Shown here one piece after another: positions 1 to 12,523 of a DNA stretch of 64,000 nt; the first letter of the stretch is position 1; each line of letters starts with the position of its first letter. This stretch comes from Trichoplax adhaerens. Its lineage: Eukaryota > Placozoa > Uniplacotomia > Trichoplacea > Trichoplacidae. The stretch covers positions 8,502,066 to 8,566,065 of the forward strand of contig NW_002060943.1 in NCBI RefSeq assembly GCF_000150275.1, written 5' to 3'. The notes under the pieces were generated by a model that saw nothing but the letters and a program-made list of their open reading frames with translations, did no database searches and had not been told where the DNA came from. The position numbers and the translations under genes are program-made.

Positions 1-268
1 CTAACTTATCTTAAACAGAAGTCAATGTAAAGTTACCACTAAATATTGGTGTTGATATTAATGTTACACTGTACTTCAAATATTGGATTGAACTAAATGT
101 TAACTTACATTCATAGTTACAATTCTATTTTTGGCTTCTTTGTTTGCTATCAATTTAAGAAATATAATGACCAATTTCTTCAATTGATATAAGAATAGTA
201 TTACCTGATTTAGATAATTTATGGATGTATTAATTATGATCATTCTATATTTAAATATCACAATTTAG

Positions 269-579
269 TGATGGTTCTACCAGGTGTGGAACATTTTGCG
301 GTATTTTTAATGGTATAGAGATGATTGAAACAGATAACGTTCTCGACATGCAGGCCATTATGAAATGTTTATACGCTCAGCGTTGCAAAATCATTTCATC
401 TACGGTATGTTAGGATATTCATCGATCCGATTAATAAAAATAAAGTAATGGTCCCTTTTATAAGATTGTATATTAGCTTCGCTTATATTTATATTTGGCT
501 TTACAACCAATTTTTATAGGAGGAATTAAAGTTAATCTACTCTGTGCTTGGCAATTATATCAAGGTTAATAAATTATAA
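269..579 (+). CDS. Receptor-type protein tyrosine phosphatase, C-terminal two exons (partial)
   Basis: Two exons, 269-404 and 520-579, end in a TAA at 577-579; the rest of the gene lies before the window. The first exon opens after an AG acceptor and reads as the P-loop region of a tyrosine phosphatase domain: SDGSTRCGTF, then an alpha-helix ending in MQAIMKCLYAQR. In active domains the loop is HCSxGxGR[ST]G. Here the second glycine of GxGR is Thr and the residue after Arg is Cys, which is typical of the inactive membrane-distal D2 domain of receptor PTPs. The 'SDG' wording also resembles D2. The last exon encodes the closing helix (EELKLIYSVLGNYIK) and a short tail. A possible AATAAA lies about 70 bp past the stop. 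The catalytic Cys itself would sit in the preceding exon, which I cannot see. The family call is firm; the subfamily is unknown. Confidence 0.8.
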
Positions 580-2264
580 TTAAACTTCAAGCTCACGAAA
601 GGAAAAATATCATTGCTATCTAAAATCAATATTTATAATTATTGATGAAATAAAATTCTGTTATTTTTATCTAACTGCTCATCAAACTATTTCACTCGAA
701 CACATCGAAATTATATTTAGTTTCAAATCACTGTAACTGTTTTATAATTTAAATGGAATATAAACTAGGTTTACAATCTTTATTGCCTTGATATCGACTT
801 AAAAAGCTGAGTTAACTCGTGGTAGCGCATTTAGGTAATTTTATTACGGTATAAAACTCTAATCATCTATTGATCCATTATTATCATATCTAAGTTAGTG
901 AAAAGTCGGTGTAGAAAAATTAATATACGTTATACCTGAAAGTAATGGTCACATTGAGCTATGTTGAAGTCAAAGTAACTTTCTTTCACAGTTATATGTG
1001 TGCACAAGGTATTACAGAACATAGTATTGTCTACATCTGTGAAATATAATATGTTCAACTAAGATATACTTGTTCATATACGGGCAATATTGCAAGAAAT
1101 GCCAAGAATAATAGCTAGATTGTTATCAACGTTAATAGATCAATTGAAAATTAGCTGTTTGTTATATTATAATTATTTATACTTGAAATTTAAGGAATCC
1201 TAATTATGATATAAGAGTGTAAAATAGCATTTTTAATCATTTTAAATTATACGATAATTTAAATCGACATACTTGTACTCTGTCTATGGTCTTATGAAAA
1301 TCATATTTTATTTACTGTACAGTCTTAATTGGTGCATTTTAATATTAATTCGACAATAAATTATATTGAAACTCTTGCCCATTTATTCGCCCCTTCATTG
1401 CCATTTCAAAATATAGTAATAGCAAGGGGGTAAGTTGTTACTGTGATCCAATTCGAAGTATAATAAACGCACAAACTGATTTCAATATAATATAAATTGT
1501 ATGTAAGATTTATCACAGTAAATGTAATCTGTCGCCAATAGCTCAAATGGCATAGTTAGACGCACTTAAAATCTTTAATTTACGGCTTATTAAATTATTA
1601 AGCTGTACTATATTATATTCTGGGATAGCTAAACTGTCTCAAATTTTGTCTTGATTTAGTGCATTGATACCAAGATTGAGTATAATAATAATAATACATA
1701 TCAAAAGGGTTTGCATCTTAAAGGGAAAAGTCGTAATGATTTTCATATTGTATGTAGTATCGTTTAATCAGATACACGTAGTACTGTGATCATGTAAAGA
1801 CTAACATTTACACAATAATGGATCAGCAGTAGGTTACTATCGTGATTTCTCAGTTTAATGGAACATATATAATTTTGAAAACTTTTATGACTATCATGTG
1901 CTTTCAATCATAAATTGTATTTACGCTTCTTTCAGTTGAGGGTAAATCGCTGTAAGTCTAGTAATTAGAAAGTTATCTTTTTTATTATATCGCAAGCTCT
2001 ATGACAAAGAAAAATACTGACACCTTATAATCTACTACACGATGCAATACATGAGGGTGAACGTTCGTCGATACCTAAGCATCCTATAAATCTCTGAAGA
2101 ACTCCAGTTACAGTTCAAACACGTAATAGCAATAAAGGCGACCTCTTAGGTTTAAGTAGGCTTTATTAGTGTATAATCATAATCAAGTTTGTTGTACAAA
2201 TTGTGGTCTACAATGTGTTTTCATTAGATGTTGTTCCCCTATAATATTTTACAATTTATTAAAA
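580..2264. other. Intergenic region between convergent genes
   Basis: AT-rich sequence between the stop of the phosphatase gene and the stop of METTL13, which face each other. I see no exon with conserved content, no RNA gene and no clear repeat array. It presumably holds both 3' UTRs. Confidence 0.6.
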
Positions 2265-5200
2265 TTATAAATTTACTAGATTAGCTAGTAATTGTCTAAA
2301 ATCGAAGTTTTGCTCAGTATTGCAATTAAACTTCTGTAACAACATGTTATATTTATCTTGTAAAATGTTGATATTGTTCAAGAACCATTCGGTCATTACA
2401 ACGTCAACTTTTGATGATTTACCTAGAAAATTGTTCAATTATCAAACAAATTTTACGACAATGAAATATAAATGCACCCTACATATGAGATAATAAAATT
2501 TTATAGCAAATTATTAAAAAAATACCTTTTCTCTTATCTTTAATTTTTTCAATAAAAATAGGATTTTCTAGAGAATTCATTGCGAATATGATTTCATTCA
2601 CCTGTTGCTCGATTTTAACTGAAAAAAGGTACTTAAACGCTGATTTTACATTGCCGATCACTTCAGCTCTAAGATCACTATCTCTGCATACCAAGTTTAA
2701 CATGAAAATGCCTAATAAGAAAGAAACTAGTATTAAAATTATAATTTAGTAAATTTAAAACTACTAATACAATAAATCACTGTACCGTTCTTTGATAACA
2801 TATTAGCTACATTCTGAAGCAAGTCTAAAGTTGTGAACTGTTTTGGGGGACAACTCATGCCAGTAGTATTATCTCCGGAATTGACATCAAAAATTACAAT
2901 AGCGTATCTTTTTCCACCTAATAGGAAGGGAGTAGACCAAAGTATTAGTAAATAAAGCAAATGAAATAACTTAAGTAGGTAGCTAATTTAGTAGATTAAT
3001 TTAGTATAAAAATGCATTATACATTCACAAAATGATAAGAGGACCTTCAAGGTCTGCCATACGTGCATAACGATCTATGAATTGAAGACCATCATCAACA
3101 TGGGCATTTAATCTATCGTCAGCTTTGAAGTTAAACCATTTAACTGCGACATCGACAATAGCCTCATCAATGTCTACACAATCCACAGATATCTATTGCA
3201 AACAATAATAAAACATCTCAGCATGCTCTTTCGTTACCATGGAATACCAAACGTTTATCATTCATTTAGACCTGCGGTAACAATTTATGCATGAACATAG
3301 GCAGGTTTCCACCACCCAAGCCAATTAACAATACATTAAATCCGGTATCTAATCATTAATAATTAATAGGATTATACAATTTTATTAACTATTAAGTTTC
3401 TATAGAGGCGAATATTCCCTTGTAAGAAATGTAAAGATAAATATGCTATACTTAACTAACCAAGACTGTCAATCAACTGCTCCATTAGCGATAGCCCGCT
3501 AACAATAACTGCATGATGATTACAAGCGAGATATAAGTGATTAATTTCTTCTCGAGTACTACTGGAATTACTTTTCCCCTTTTTCTTTTTCTTTTTTACT
3601 GTTATGATAGGTGATAATGTGTGATTAATGTTACAATTTTTAATTTCGAACAAAATTAATTGATAATTGATTACCTGTTCTTAGTAGGCCCTCCGACTGG
3701 ACAACATTTTTATTACTTAAAAATAGAAGTCTCCTATATATAGCATTAAGAAAAGACATCGAGTATTACATTGCTGATAATTCTAATAGAACAAGCAGTA
3801 CTTTTATTATGCACCATGTTGCTTCAATGTATGTAATAATAGTCGTTCTATTTTGTATTATTTAAAAGTATTTGCAAATTTTTTAGGGAACATATATAAA
3901 GTTATTAATACTAAATCAGGAACCTAAATTTTTGATTATCAACAATAACGTCTTCTATAATGTATTCTCCACTCAGTTCAGATTTTCCTTCACAGATGAC
4001 TGTCCGATTTCCAAGATTGTCACCTACTGATAAGTATGGAATCTATGAATAAAGGTGAAAATGTAATGAGTTACATAGTAAATTACTAAGGTGTCATAAT
4101 GTGAGTGCCAGTACTACACTAGTTTAATTACTTGATGCTTATGGGACAGCCCATCAGGTTTAAGTTCCAGAACTTTTGCTGAGAGCTCATCCTGAATCGT
4201 CTGCATGTCTTTATATTGATGCCCACGCTGCAAATGAACGACCACCAATCGCTCAAAACCAGCATCTGCAGCTAACTGACTTCGACCAGCGCATGTTGAA
4301 AACATCCACTCCGTCTCTCTATTTCATGAATGAAACAATTTTAGATGCTTTGAAATGATAAATTATTATAGAATGACACATGATGTTTGCTCAATGATGA
4401 CTGTTTTTAGTATTTTTAATGCACAGTAAAAAGGATTAGACTTGGACATGAAAGGATAACAGGACAAGCCCTAAAATAAATTTGGTTATGTTACTACTCA
4501 CAAGAACAGCGATAACATACCTTCCTTCTGGCACAATAAATACAGCGAATTTACCGCTCTTGCTATTAGCACGTGGACTATCGACCAAGGTTAAACTATA
4601 CCGAGGATTGCTGGTGCTATCTTTACCCCACAATTCAATTTGAAATTCTTCTCCAATGCGCAATCTTAATGATACAGTAATAAACGTAAATAATTAACTT
4701 GCTAAAAAGAACTTTTCAAAATTAACTAGAGAGCATTTTATAGAAACAATTACGTATAGCCTGACATGGTTTCATACAACTGGTGGTTATTTTGTAAGGC
4801 CTACTTTGATAAGTGTTTCTGAGCTAATGTGAATATTTGCATGTCTTTAATCGTTGAAATTAGCTTATCCATTGTATCAATCCTTTGATAATTAGTATCG
4901 TCAGTAGCAATTTCATACACCTAATGAATAGATTATACGAGTAAGATAAGATAAGTTTTGATTGAATTACGTTTATGTTTGTAAGGAAAATCTTATAAAA
5001 TTATTCCATCAATTAAAAACTAATTGATGCAACGTTTTTAAATTGAGCTTAAGTCATGAATGATATCAAGTAGAATACAATCAACAAAAAATGTTACCGG
5101 TTTGATAGCTGGCATATTTTCCTTTGGAGGCATCATTTTTGTTAAGACTAATGCAAAAACCTGTAGCTGCAATCCTTGACTCTTTTCAGTTGTCATATCA

Positions 5201-5992
5201 GCAGTTTGTACCTTATGGATTCGAATCATCCATTGTTTGGAAGAGTTAAACCATTCCACGATTGCCTTTAGTGAACGCTCTTGACATAACGATATACAAA
5301 TGTATCGACCATATACGCGAGTAATCCTGTGAACTAGATTAGTTCATGAAAGAATAAATACAGTTGTATATGTATATAGATATATAGTGATTAGAATTAT
5401 TAATCGTCAGCTTGTCTTTATCCTATTCAATTTGTTATCATTTCATGTATTCTGCGCCTTTCCAATATTAATTGTTAATCAAGTGTCCCATTATTATCAG
5501 TATTAGTATTTGCGTTTATGGTCTATCTTTTTAAGTTTGAAAGATAAACTTACTTTCGGTAAACATGGCATTGATACTTTGTTGATCAAGTCCATGCTCA
5601 TCCGCAGTCATAGCATCTAGAGTTCCTTTGTCCAAAATGACATTGAAGTAACCATCATCGAAATGTGTATCTTTAATGTCTAACTTTTGAAAGATTAATT
5701 GTGGGCGTTTATGATGATTTCGATCCGTCATTTGACGTATTACAACATCCGACGTATCAATATTAAGAATATCATGAAAGCCGGCATCATATAGATCTTC
5801 ACTTAGACGCGAATTACCGCAGCCAACATGTAATATCTTATCTTGTTTTCGGCAATATTTATGAAGTAAGACGCAATGATCACTATATTCACCATAATAT
5901 TCGAAGGATTTTTGATCGCGCTTTTTATAGAAACTATCCCAGTAATCTGTCAATGCAAAATCTTGATGCGTTTTCGGAAGTAAATCTGCCAT
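2265..5992 (-). CDS. METTL13: eEF1A lysine and N-terminal methyltransferase (METTL13), 13 exons
   Basis: Exons on the minus strand: 5554-5992, 5098-5333, 4805-4920, 4521-4664, 4132-4318, 3924-4042, 3675-3733, 3461-3598, 3272-3348, 3045-3192, 2786-2917, 2526-2711, 2265-2422. Spliced length 2139 nt gives 712 residues; human METTL13 is 699. METTL13 methylates eEF1A with two separate seven-beta-strand methyltransferase domains, the N-terminal one on Lys55 and the C-terminal one on the N-terminus. The first SAM-binding motif, ILHVGCGNSRLSEDLYDAGF, is at about residues 53-72. The second, LLIGLGGG, is at about 485-492, followed by an acidic strand (CVDIDEAIVD). The linker matches the human pattern, for example NNVVQSE-like and GRETEW. 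A Lys-rich stretch (exon 8) stands where the human protein has its KKRKKDRKK run. The start ATG at 5992 gives MADLLPK, matching the family N-terminus. Both active folds look intact. Very sure of the family. Confidence 0.97.
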
Positions 5993-7020
5993 GTTGATTC
6001 TTGCTTAATTTTCGATTGAATATCAAAATTGACGCTTTTCCCTTGGAATGGTCATTGAAGAGTGTTGAGCGTACCTTTCTAATGGTAATAGCCGCTATGC
6101 AGTCTAATTACGTCAGTTGATATCCAATTAAGTTGTACTCAATGCCCAAGGAAAGACTATTTCATGGATGAATAAATTGAGCCTATAATATATATAATTA
6201 ATAGAGATGATCGTTGGATTGTGTCGGAAGACCTGTAGCTTAATTAATAATGGCAATTGCAATCAACATAATACGATACGAGTATGATAGGATGGGGGCA
6301 AATCAATGAAATTTTATTGCAGTGTGTTGAAACGAATTTATTTATTTGTTCATTTCTTCTTCGCTGTGTATTCGTTAGCAGGTAGAGTATTGCACCATTA
6401 TTGACTTGAGTCTGTCTAATGGAGATCAAGATGATCATCCAACGATTCGAACATGAATCAGCTGATTGCAGGTCAGAACTGTCAATACTGCAGATTTCCT
6501 GCAGTCATACGGTAAAAGTAATGGCTGAGAAAAGTAGAATTGAGGGAAAATAAGTTATCGCGAGCATGTCATTGCGTTTAAGGACTATACGCGTATGGTA
6601 GAGTAATATCGGTGAAGATTATTATCATTTTGAGAAGCGTCTTTACGTTTGTACCTAGTGTACCTATAGGTGAAAATGAGCTGCAGATGGGATCGTATTT
6701 TGTGCAGGTGCTGAGTTGCTGGGTCGTTATTATCGACGTATGCTATCATGATAGTAACTTTCAAGATTGCAAGAATTTCAGCAACTCTATCACTATCTGC
6801 AGTAAACATTTTAATCCTTCTTTCTTACCTTTCTCAAGGTGGTAACCATGGTAGTACAGTGTATGTCGTTAGTAAGAGATTTTCTATCCTTGTCAGGCAG
6901 TGAGCTGAAGCGGTCGTAGAGCGACGTGCAGTATTGTATTCCTGTAGACTATTGGAGTTGACTCGACTTGACTGTGTGACCGTGGTTACGCGTTCTCTAT
7001 GGGTTGACTGCAATTAATGA

Positions 7021-7100
7021 CGTACAGTACTGTATTGTAGTGAAAAGAAAGAGTGTACTGTACAGTACAGTACTGTACTTTCATTTTAGTACTGTACACG
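7021..7100. repeat. GTAC/CAGTACTG palindromic cluster
   Basis: Overlapping copies of TACTGTAC and GTACAGTAC, self-complementary at several registers, with a short loop of purine-rich sequence around 7041-7052. The two halves could fold back on each other. Confidence 0.75.
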
Positions 7101-7784
7101 GTATCAGTACAACGGTCTGGACAGATGGAAGAGAGTGGAAGGGCTGAGTAGTGCAGCTACTGTAACACTCTGTAACTAAGGCAAAATAGGTTTTTTTCTT
7201 TCTTTTATCTGATTAATTACTGTATATATTTATTATCATTATTAGAGACAGTATTATTTATTAATGATTCATTCTATAATTGGCCTATAGAGCTTGGACG
7301 GTGAGTTCCAGTATTTACGCGAACAAATCAGTGGCTTGAAAGGAAAAAATCATCCACGTACGTGACTACGGCGGCCCAGATTATTGTACCGTACCACCAC
7401 TCTGAGGTAGTGGCAAAGCCTGGCCTGACGAATACAGTAGATGATGGCGTCTAGTTATGAAGAGCGAACATGACACTCACACTGCACAAGTGCACATGGT
7501 TCAGTAGTAATTACTGACTTGAATAGACACACAACAAGTCAAAGATGGTAGAAAGAGGAATGATAAAATTTCATTATGATTGCACACCGAATTGAATGCC
7601 TGTGAAAGTTCGAAGGTCATTTTGAGAATTCGACAACGTCCACTGAAAGACTGCTCAATACCCAAGGTGCTGATGTGTAGCACAGTATAGTACTGTGGAC
7701 ACTAGCAGTGGTACATTATTTCTGTACTAGTGTACACTACAGGACCGAGGGTCGTGACTGTGTGCCGTGACTGCCGTCTCACTA

Positions 7785-7842
7785 GAGTGTACAGTGCGCA
7801 GTACAGTCTACAGTGATACAATACTGTACACTGTACACTAAA
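7785..7842. repeat. GTAC/CAGTACTG palindromic cluster
   Basis: Contains GTGTACAGTG, GTACAG and ACTGTACACTGTACAC in close succession; the same alphabet of short palindromes as at 7021-7100. Confidence 0.65.
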
Positions 7843-8243
7843 GTGCCGTGCAGACACATCCATTGATTCCCCCCAAATTTTGTAGTCAGACGGTGTCTTA
7901 AAAAGTCATAAGTGAGTTTTATGACGATAAAGTAGCACTGCATCATCAAACGATTTCAATTGTACCTATAGATAATACCAATTACGTGAATCCTGATTGA
8001 CCTTTTTAACTGGTCCCTGATTGTAACACGCTTAAAGTATTGATAATAATACTTTATGACTTCGATTTTGGAATTTTGAGCAGACTAGAGGTTCAGGGAA
8101 GACAACAACGACATTGTGACTCGTCCCGTCGTCCGTAGTCGTAGACTTGCCGTCGTGAGTCTGGTAGAGTCAGTTCAAAGAGAAAAACTGTGACGTCAGG
8201 AGTGAGTCATAGCTAGTTGCCATACATTGCGACACTGCGATTT

Positions 8244-8287
8244 AGTACAGTACTATACACTACGGCAGTACTGTACTGTACTGTACC
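8244..8287. repeat. GTAC/CAGTACTG palindromic cluster
   Basis: AGTACAGTACTATACAC followed by CAGTACTGTACTGTACTGTAC, an imperfect simple repeat of the unit ACTGT. Confidence 0.65.
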
Positions 8288-9881
8288 GGGCCATTGATTG
8301 GGTTGACTATTTTAGACCGTAAAAAAATAATGTAGTCGGTATCATCATAAAGAATGAGGGCTGAGCAGTAGGAAACAACAAAATTACTTTCTTATTTAAA
8401 CGTACCTTGCTGGCTGCATCTGCAATAATATCTTCTAAATAAAGTACAAGAAGCAAAGTGGAGAAACTGGTAGAACAATATTCTATACACTGCTTGCTGA
8501 TAGAGTAAGTGTTTGATGAAAAATAGCAAGAAAATACAAACAATTTTCAATCATTTCCTACAGTGCGGTAGTACAGTTAGTTTGTAAACTTGTTCAAAAA
8601 TTTTGAAATTTCTGCTGTGATTATTGTAATAATGATTATACGCGCATCAATCATTTTCATAATAATTAATGACTACAACTCTGCGTACGTTTGCAGCGAC
8701 TATTTCTAATTGGGTACATTGAATTGAAATTCGAACATTTTAGTAACTGCTAGTTAAAGGTAAGTAAGGATTCTTTAAGTCTATAAATATAAATTCATTT
8801 GCCATAATTGCAATTGAACACTTTGAATACGATATTATCATCATTAAACAATTCCTGCCGTCCAGCTTTGAAACACTGGTGCGCTATAGTCTGCAGTGTT
8901 GCCCCACTTTTTATTTATCTTTTCTACTGAACTGTATACGAAATTCACAGTCAATTTACATCGTTCTTACAAGAAAGGACGTGCATCAGTACATATTAAG
9001 GTATTACCCATGCAGTTGGTATGTGTGCCCTGCAATTGGAAAATGACAGAGTTTTGTAGAATAGGATAATGGCCCCCTTACTCTACTTTCACCGACATTC
9101 AACCCAGCCTGACGATACTACGGTGTGAGTACCATAGTAGTATTACTGTACGAGTGTGCTGTATCCACATCAACGGTCGGTCATTCACGGAACTGTCTAT
9201 TACGCAATGCCGTCGTCTACTGTATCTTGCTTAGAAGTATAGTATGATTTATACTCAATTGAAATAGTAAAACTTACTCCTCGAATAGCCAATAAGTTGT
9301 TGTTGCTTGTAATTATTAGTTACAATTTACTGCAGTAAATTATCTTATTATGTAATCCAGTGCGGCGACATCGATATTATTGTGCATTATTTATTAATTT
9401 ACTATGGACTGTACGGTGCTGGATACTACATCCATACGTTCAACTTTTTCTGGCATGAAATTTCCTCTGCTTCTGATATACAATATTTAGAAAAACTGTA
9501 TGAAACCCTCCATTAGATATAGTAAAAGGAACAAATCAATTCATGTGAACCGATAGATGTTGACAATTTATCAGAGTGACGATTTTATAATGAGCGATTA
9601 CCCTACGTACAGTTGCCCGTTCCTGCTGTTTTTGCGATACATTAATCAATTATAGATATCTCCACATTTATTTTAAATTGTTCGCGATTAATACGCTAAT
9701 TCTTCGCTTATCTTGTCCTATTTATTCCCTACTCTATGCGTTATTATTCTTCGATTGTCTTGTTACAGTTCTGTAGCAGTATTACGTATGAATCGCTGCA
9801 GCTTACTGTGGTGCAGTTATTCGTAGTTGAGCAACAGTGTTTAACTTATTGATTTCACATAATAATAACTCCAAAAATAGG

Positions 9882-9920
9882 ATATACTGTATACTGTACT
9901 GTACACTGTACAGTATATAT
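9882..9920. repeat. GTAC/CAGTACTG palindromic cluster
   Basis: ATACTGTATACTGTACTGT followed by ACACTGTACAGTATAT; the two halves are largely reverse complements and can form a short stem. Confidence 0.65.
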
Positions 9921-12030
9921 AGATACACCTACTAACCCTTCTCATTCACTCTACTGTACCTATTGCGTCCAGTCCTCGTATTTTAACTTCTTTGATAATC
10001 GAATGATTGAGATAGTTGAAAAATTGGGTTTGTCATTTTACCTAATACTGTACCATTAATAATATCAAATAGTTATTAGTGTCGCTAGCCATTGAATCCG
10101 CTGATCGTAAAATGCGCAACGACAGTACTGTTATATAACACTCTATACCGATAGCTTGTTAATGCAGTATAGAGCAACAATCCGCTCAACGAGACCCGTA
10201 ATAAGAGGTAAACTTACGTCTGAAGGTATTTAACGATTTGTAATTGTAAAACTACACGATGGTAGTATATAGGTGAACGAATACGTTAAGTTGACTAGAC
10301 TTGGATCAAGTTCACTCCTGCTAATGAATGGTCATGATGAAAGTAAAATTAAAAAAAATTGACTTGAGCTGTCCCAATCAGTGAATACTGCCGAGTCTAT
10401 TCGTATTGCGTACAGTGCAGTGTAGTACTAGATCACAATGTTTTAATGAAGAGAATGCAGAAGTAGCTTACGTGACAATTGCACTTACAATATAAATAGT
10501 AATCGTTGCTCATCTTCTGAAATTCATTTGATAATTTATAATTTAGTGACCAATGTGCCTCACTATCGTTCATACCCAATACACTAATATTACTGAAAAA
10601 TTAGGCTGTATGGTATCTGTATAGCTTCGGTATTTCCGAGGTACGATGCTACATCTGTCTTCCATTCTGAATTGCAAATGATCGTGATAATATTGAATTA
10701 ATTACGCACTTTTGTACTGTTCTGTACAAATGTATTCAATGTCAACTAGACCGTCTACAATAATGGTGCACTTTACTAAACGCGTTACGAACTTATGATA
10801 GCATGCTGCTTCTATTTATGATGTTACAGATGAAGCGGCTGTCTACATGCATAGTATAGCGGTCTAAAAATTGTATGAAGGACTTTCATTTTTTTGGAAA
10901 GTCCGTAAGTACGCATACGTAAAATTTACCTTTTACCTACTGTACATTGAATTAATTTCCACGTTCCGTATTTATCTCGCCGCTCTGTATTATGTTAACG
11001 AGCTAAGGTTCGTTTTAGTTATAAGGTTGAGGCAATCTGATATCAGCCTTTCGTTTAGGATAGAAATAAAGTTGTCATATAAAATTACAGGAAGCGCATG
11101 GCGTTAACAGGATGTTCAGCTTCATGATATAATTACATACAGATTATTGGTATATTAAATTCAGTCCTGCAGTAACACCGTTTCAACTTGAAGGATTTAT
11201 CGTGTCACTTTAAAGTTGTCTTTGTAGTAAGCATTGTAATGCACTAGTTTCTATCTCATAGTTATGGTATATCGTCTACATACGCTTATAACACGTCGGA
11301 TATTAATTATGTCAATTATGCATTATCGCTTACGGTATTATTTCAATTAAATTTAAAAAAATTCTAGAAGAATCGTAAACAGTACTGTACAGTACATTTA
11401 CTGTAATAACTTTTTATCAAAATAATTGTCTTGCATTTATCAATTAGCGGTTAAATTTCAGGGTGAGAACGACGAAAGCAATCTTATACGATTATAGCAT
11501 AGTATTGAGTGGGGAATTTCAGTAACCCGTCAAAAACTTCATTTTTTTCTAGTCTACTACATTGTCTGAAGTTGGTCATTTCTCGGAATTGAAGACTAGA
11601 GTAATTGTACAGTATACTACTTTGTTTTCTGTTGGACCTTCTTCGTACCTATTATGCACAATTACTACTAGTGTGAGAGTAAAAACTTTGTGTGTTTTAT
11701 GTGACTCAAATACGGCATGCAACGCTGCTACACTGCTCTATACCACAAAAGACCCCTAGAATCGTTGTTGGAAACTCGAACCGATTATGCATGTCTGTTC
11801 TTGTCGCTCCAACTTTGAATTCTTGTTTCCACTCCTGCAGACAAGTTTGGTACAAAGTCGTAGTAAAAACAAACAACCTAAGCCTTGCGATGGCCTTTAC
11901 CGTTTTGAAATTAATTCTATAGAATCCTCACTACACCATCCAGCCACATTGGTACAGTCTGGTACAGGAGTCAAAAATTCATACGGAGACCTTTCGTAAA
12001 CTGCATAGGATTTTGGAAAACAAAAAGCGT

Positions 12031-12190
12031 ACACGTACAGTACAATCCCTTACAGTACTATGTACTACGGTACCAAGGGACAGCACTCAAAACACTGTAC
12101 TGTACTGTACTTTACCATGAACCCATAGTAACTACTGTACAGAGTACAGTATATTCCAGCACTAATAATGACAGTACTGTACACTGTATG
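12031..12190. repeat. GTAC/CAGTACTG palindromic cluster just upstream of CTDSPL2
   Basis: At least eight GTAC-centred palindromes in 160 bp, including ACTGTACTGTACTGTAC and CAGTACTGTACACTGTA. It ends about 330 bp before the proposed CTDSPL2 start. Confidence 0.65.
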
Positions 12191-12523
12191 GATACAATAT
12201 AGTAAATTAATCCAGTTTGCAATTACTGCACCGTACTGTACCGATACATTATAGACTTACCATGTTGATCAGTTGTATTGCAGATCATATAGTAATTCAC
12301 TTCGAAATTTTCAATTCTACTGTCGTTATCCGTCTATTTCTGATAATGACAATATTTATTATGCAATATTATCGTTCCTGTGATTTTCACTAAATCTATA
12401 TTATAGTAATGAATCAAAAATGCTCTTATTTTCTTCCATCAAATTATTGAAGAGCTCAGGTAAAAGTCGATCTTTCCTGCTGTTGTTGTGGCCTGCATCG
12501 TAAATCAAGTGCTAAGCTAAGGA

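Larger units (their letters stand above)
5993..12523. other. Gene-poor region between divergent METTL13 and CTDSPL2
   Basis: 6.5 kb separating two divergently transcribed genes. I found only short open frames with no recognisable content. The stretch is unusual for its dense runs of GTAC, TACTGTAC and CAGTACTG (listed separately). Promoters of both neighbours should lie at its ends, but I cannot point to a core promoter element. Confidence 0.55.

Noticed and set aside
10871-11999. Cluster of open frames of 65-78 codons in the METTL13-CTDSPL2 gap
   Set aside because: Overlapping frames with unrelated content, no splice partners and no family resemblance.
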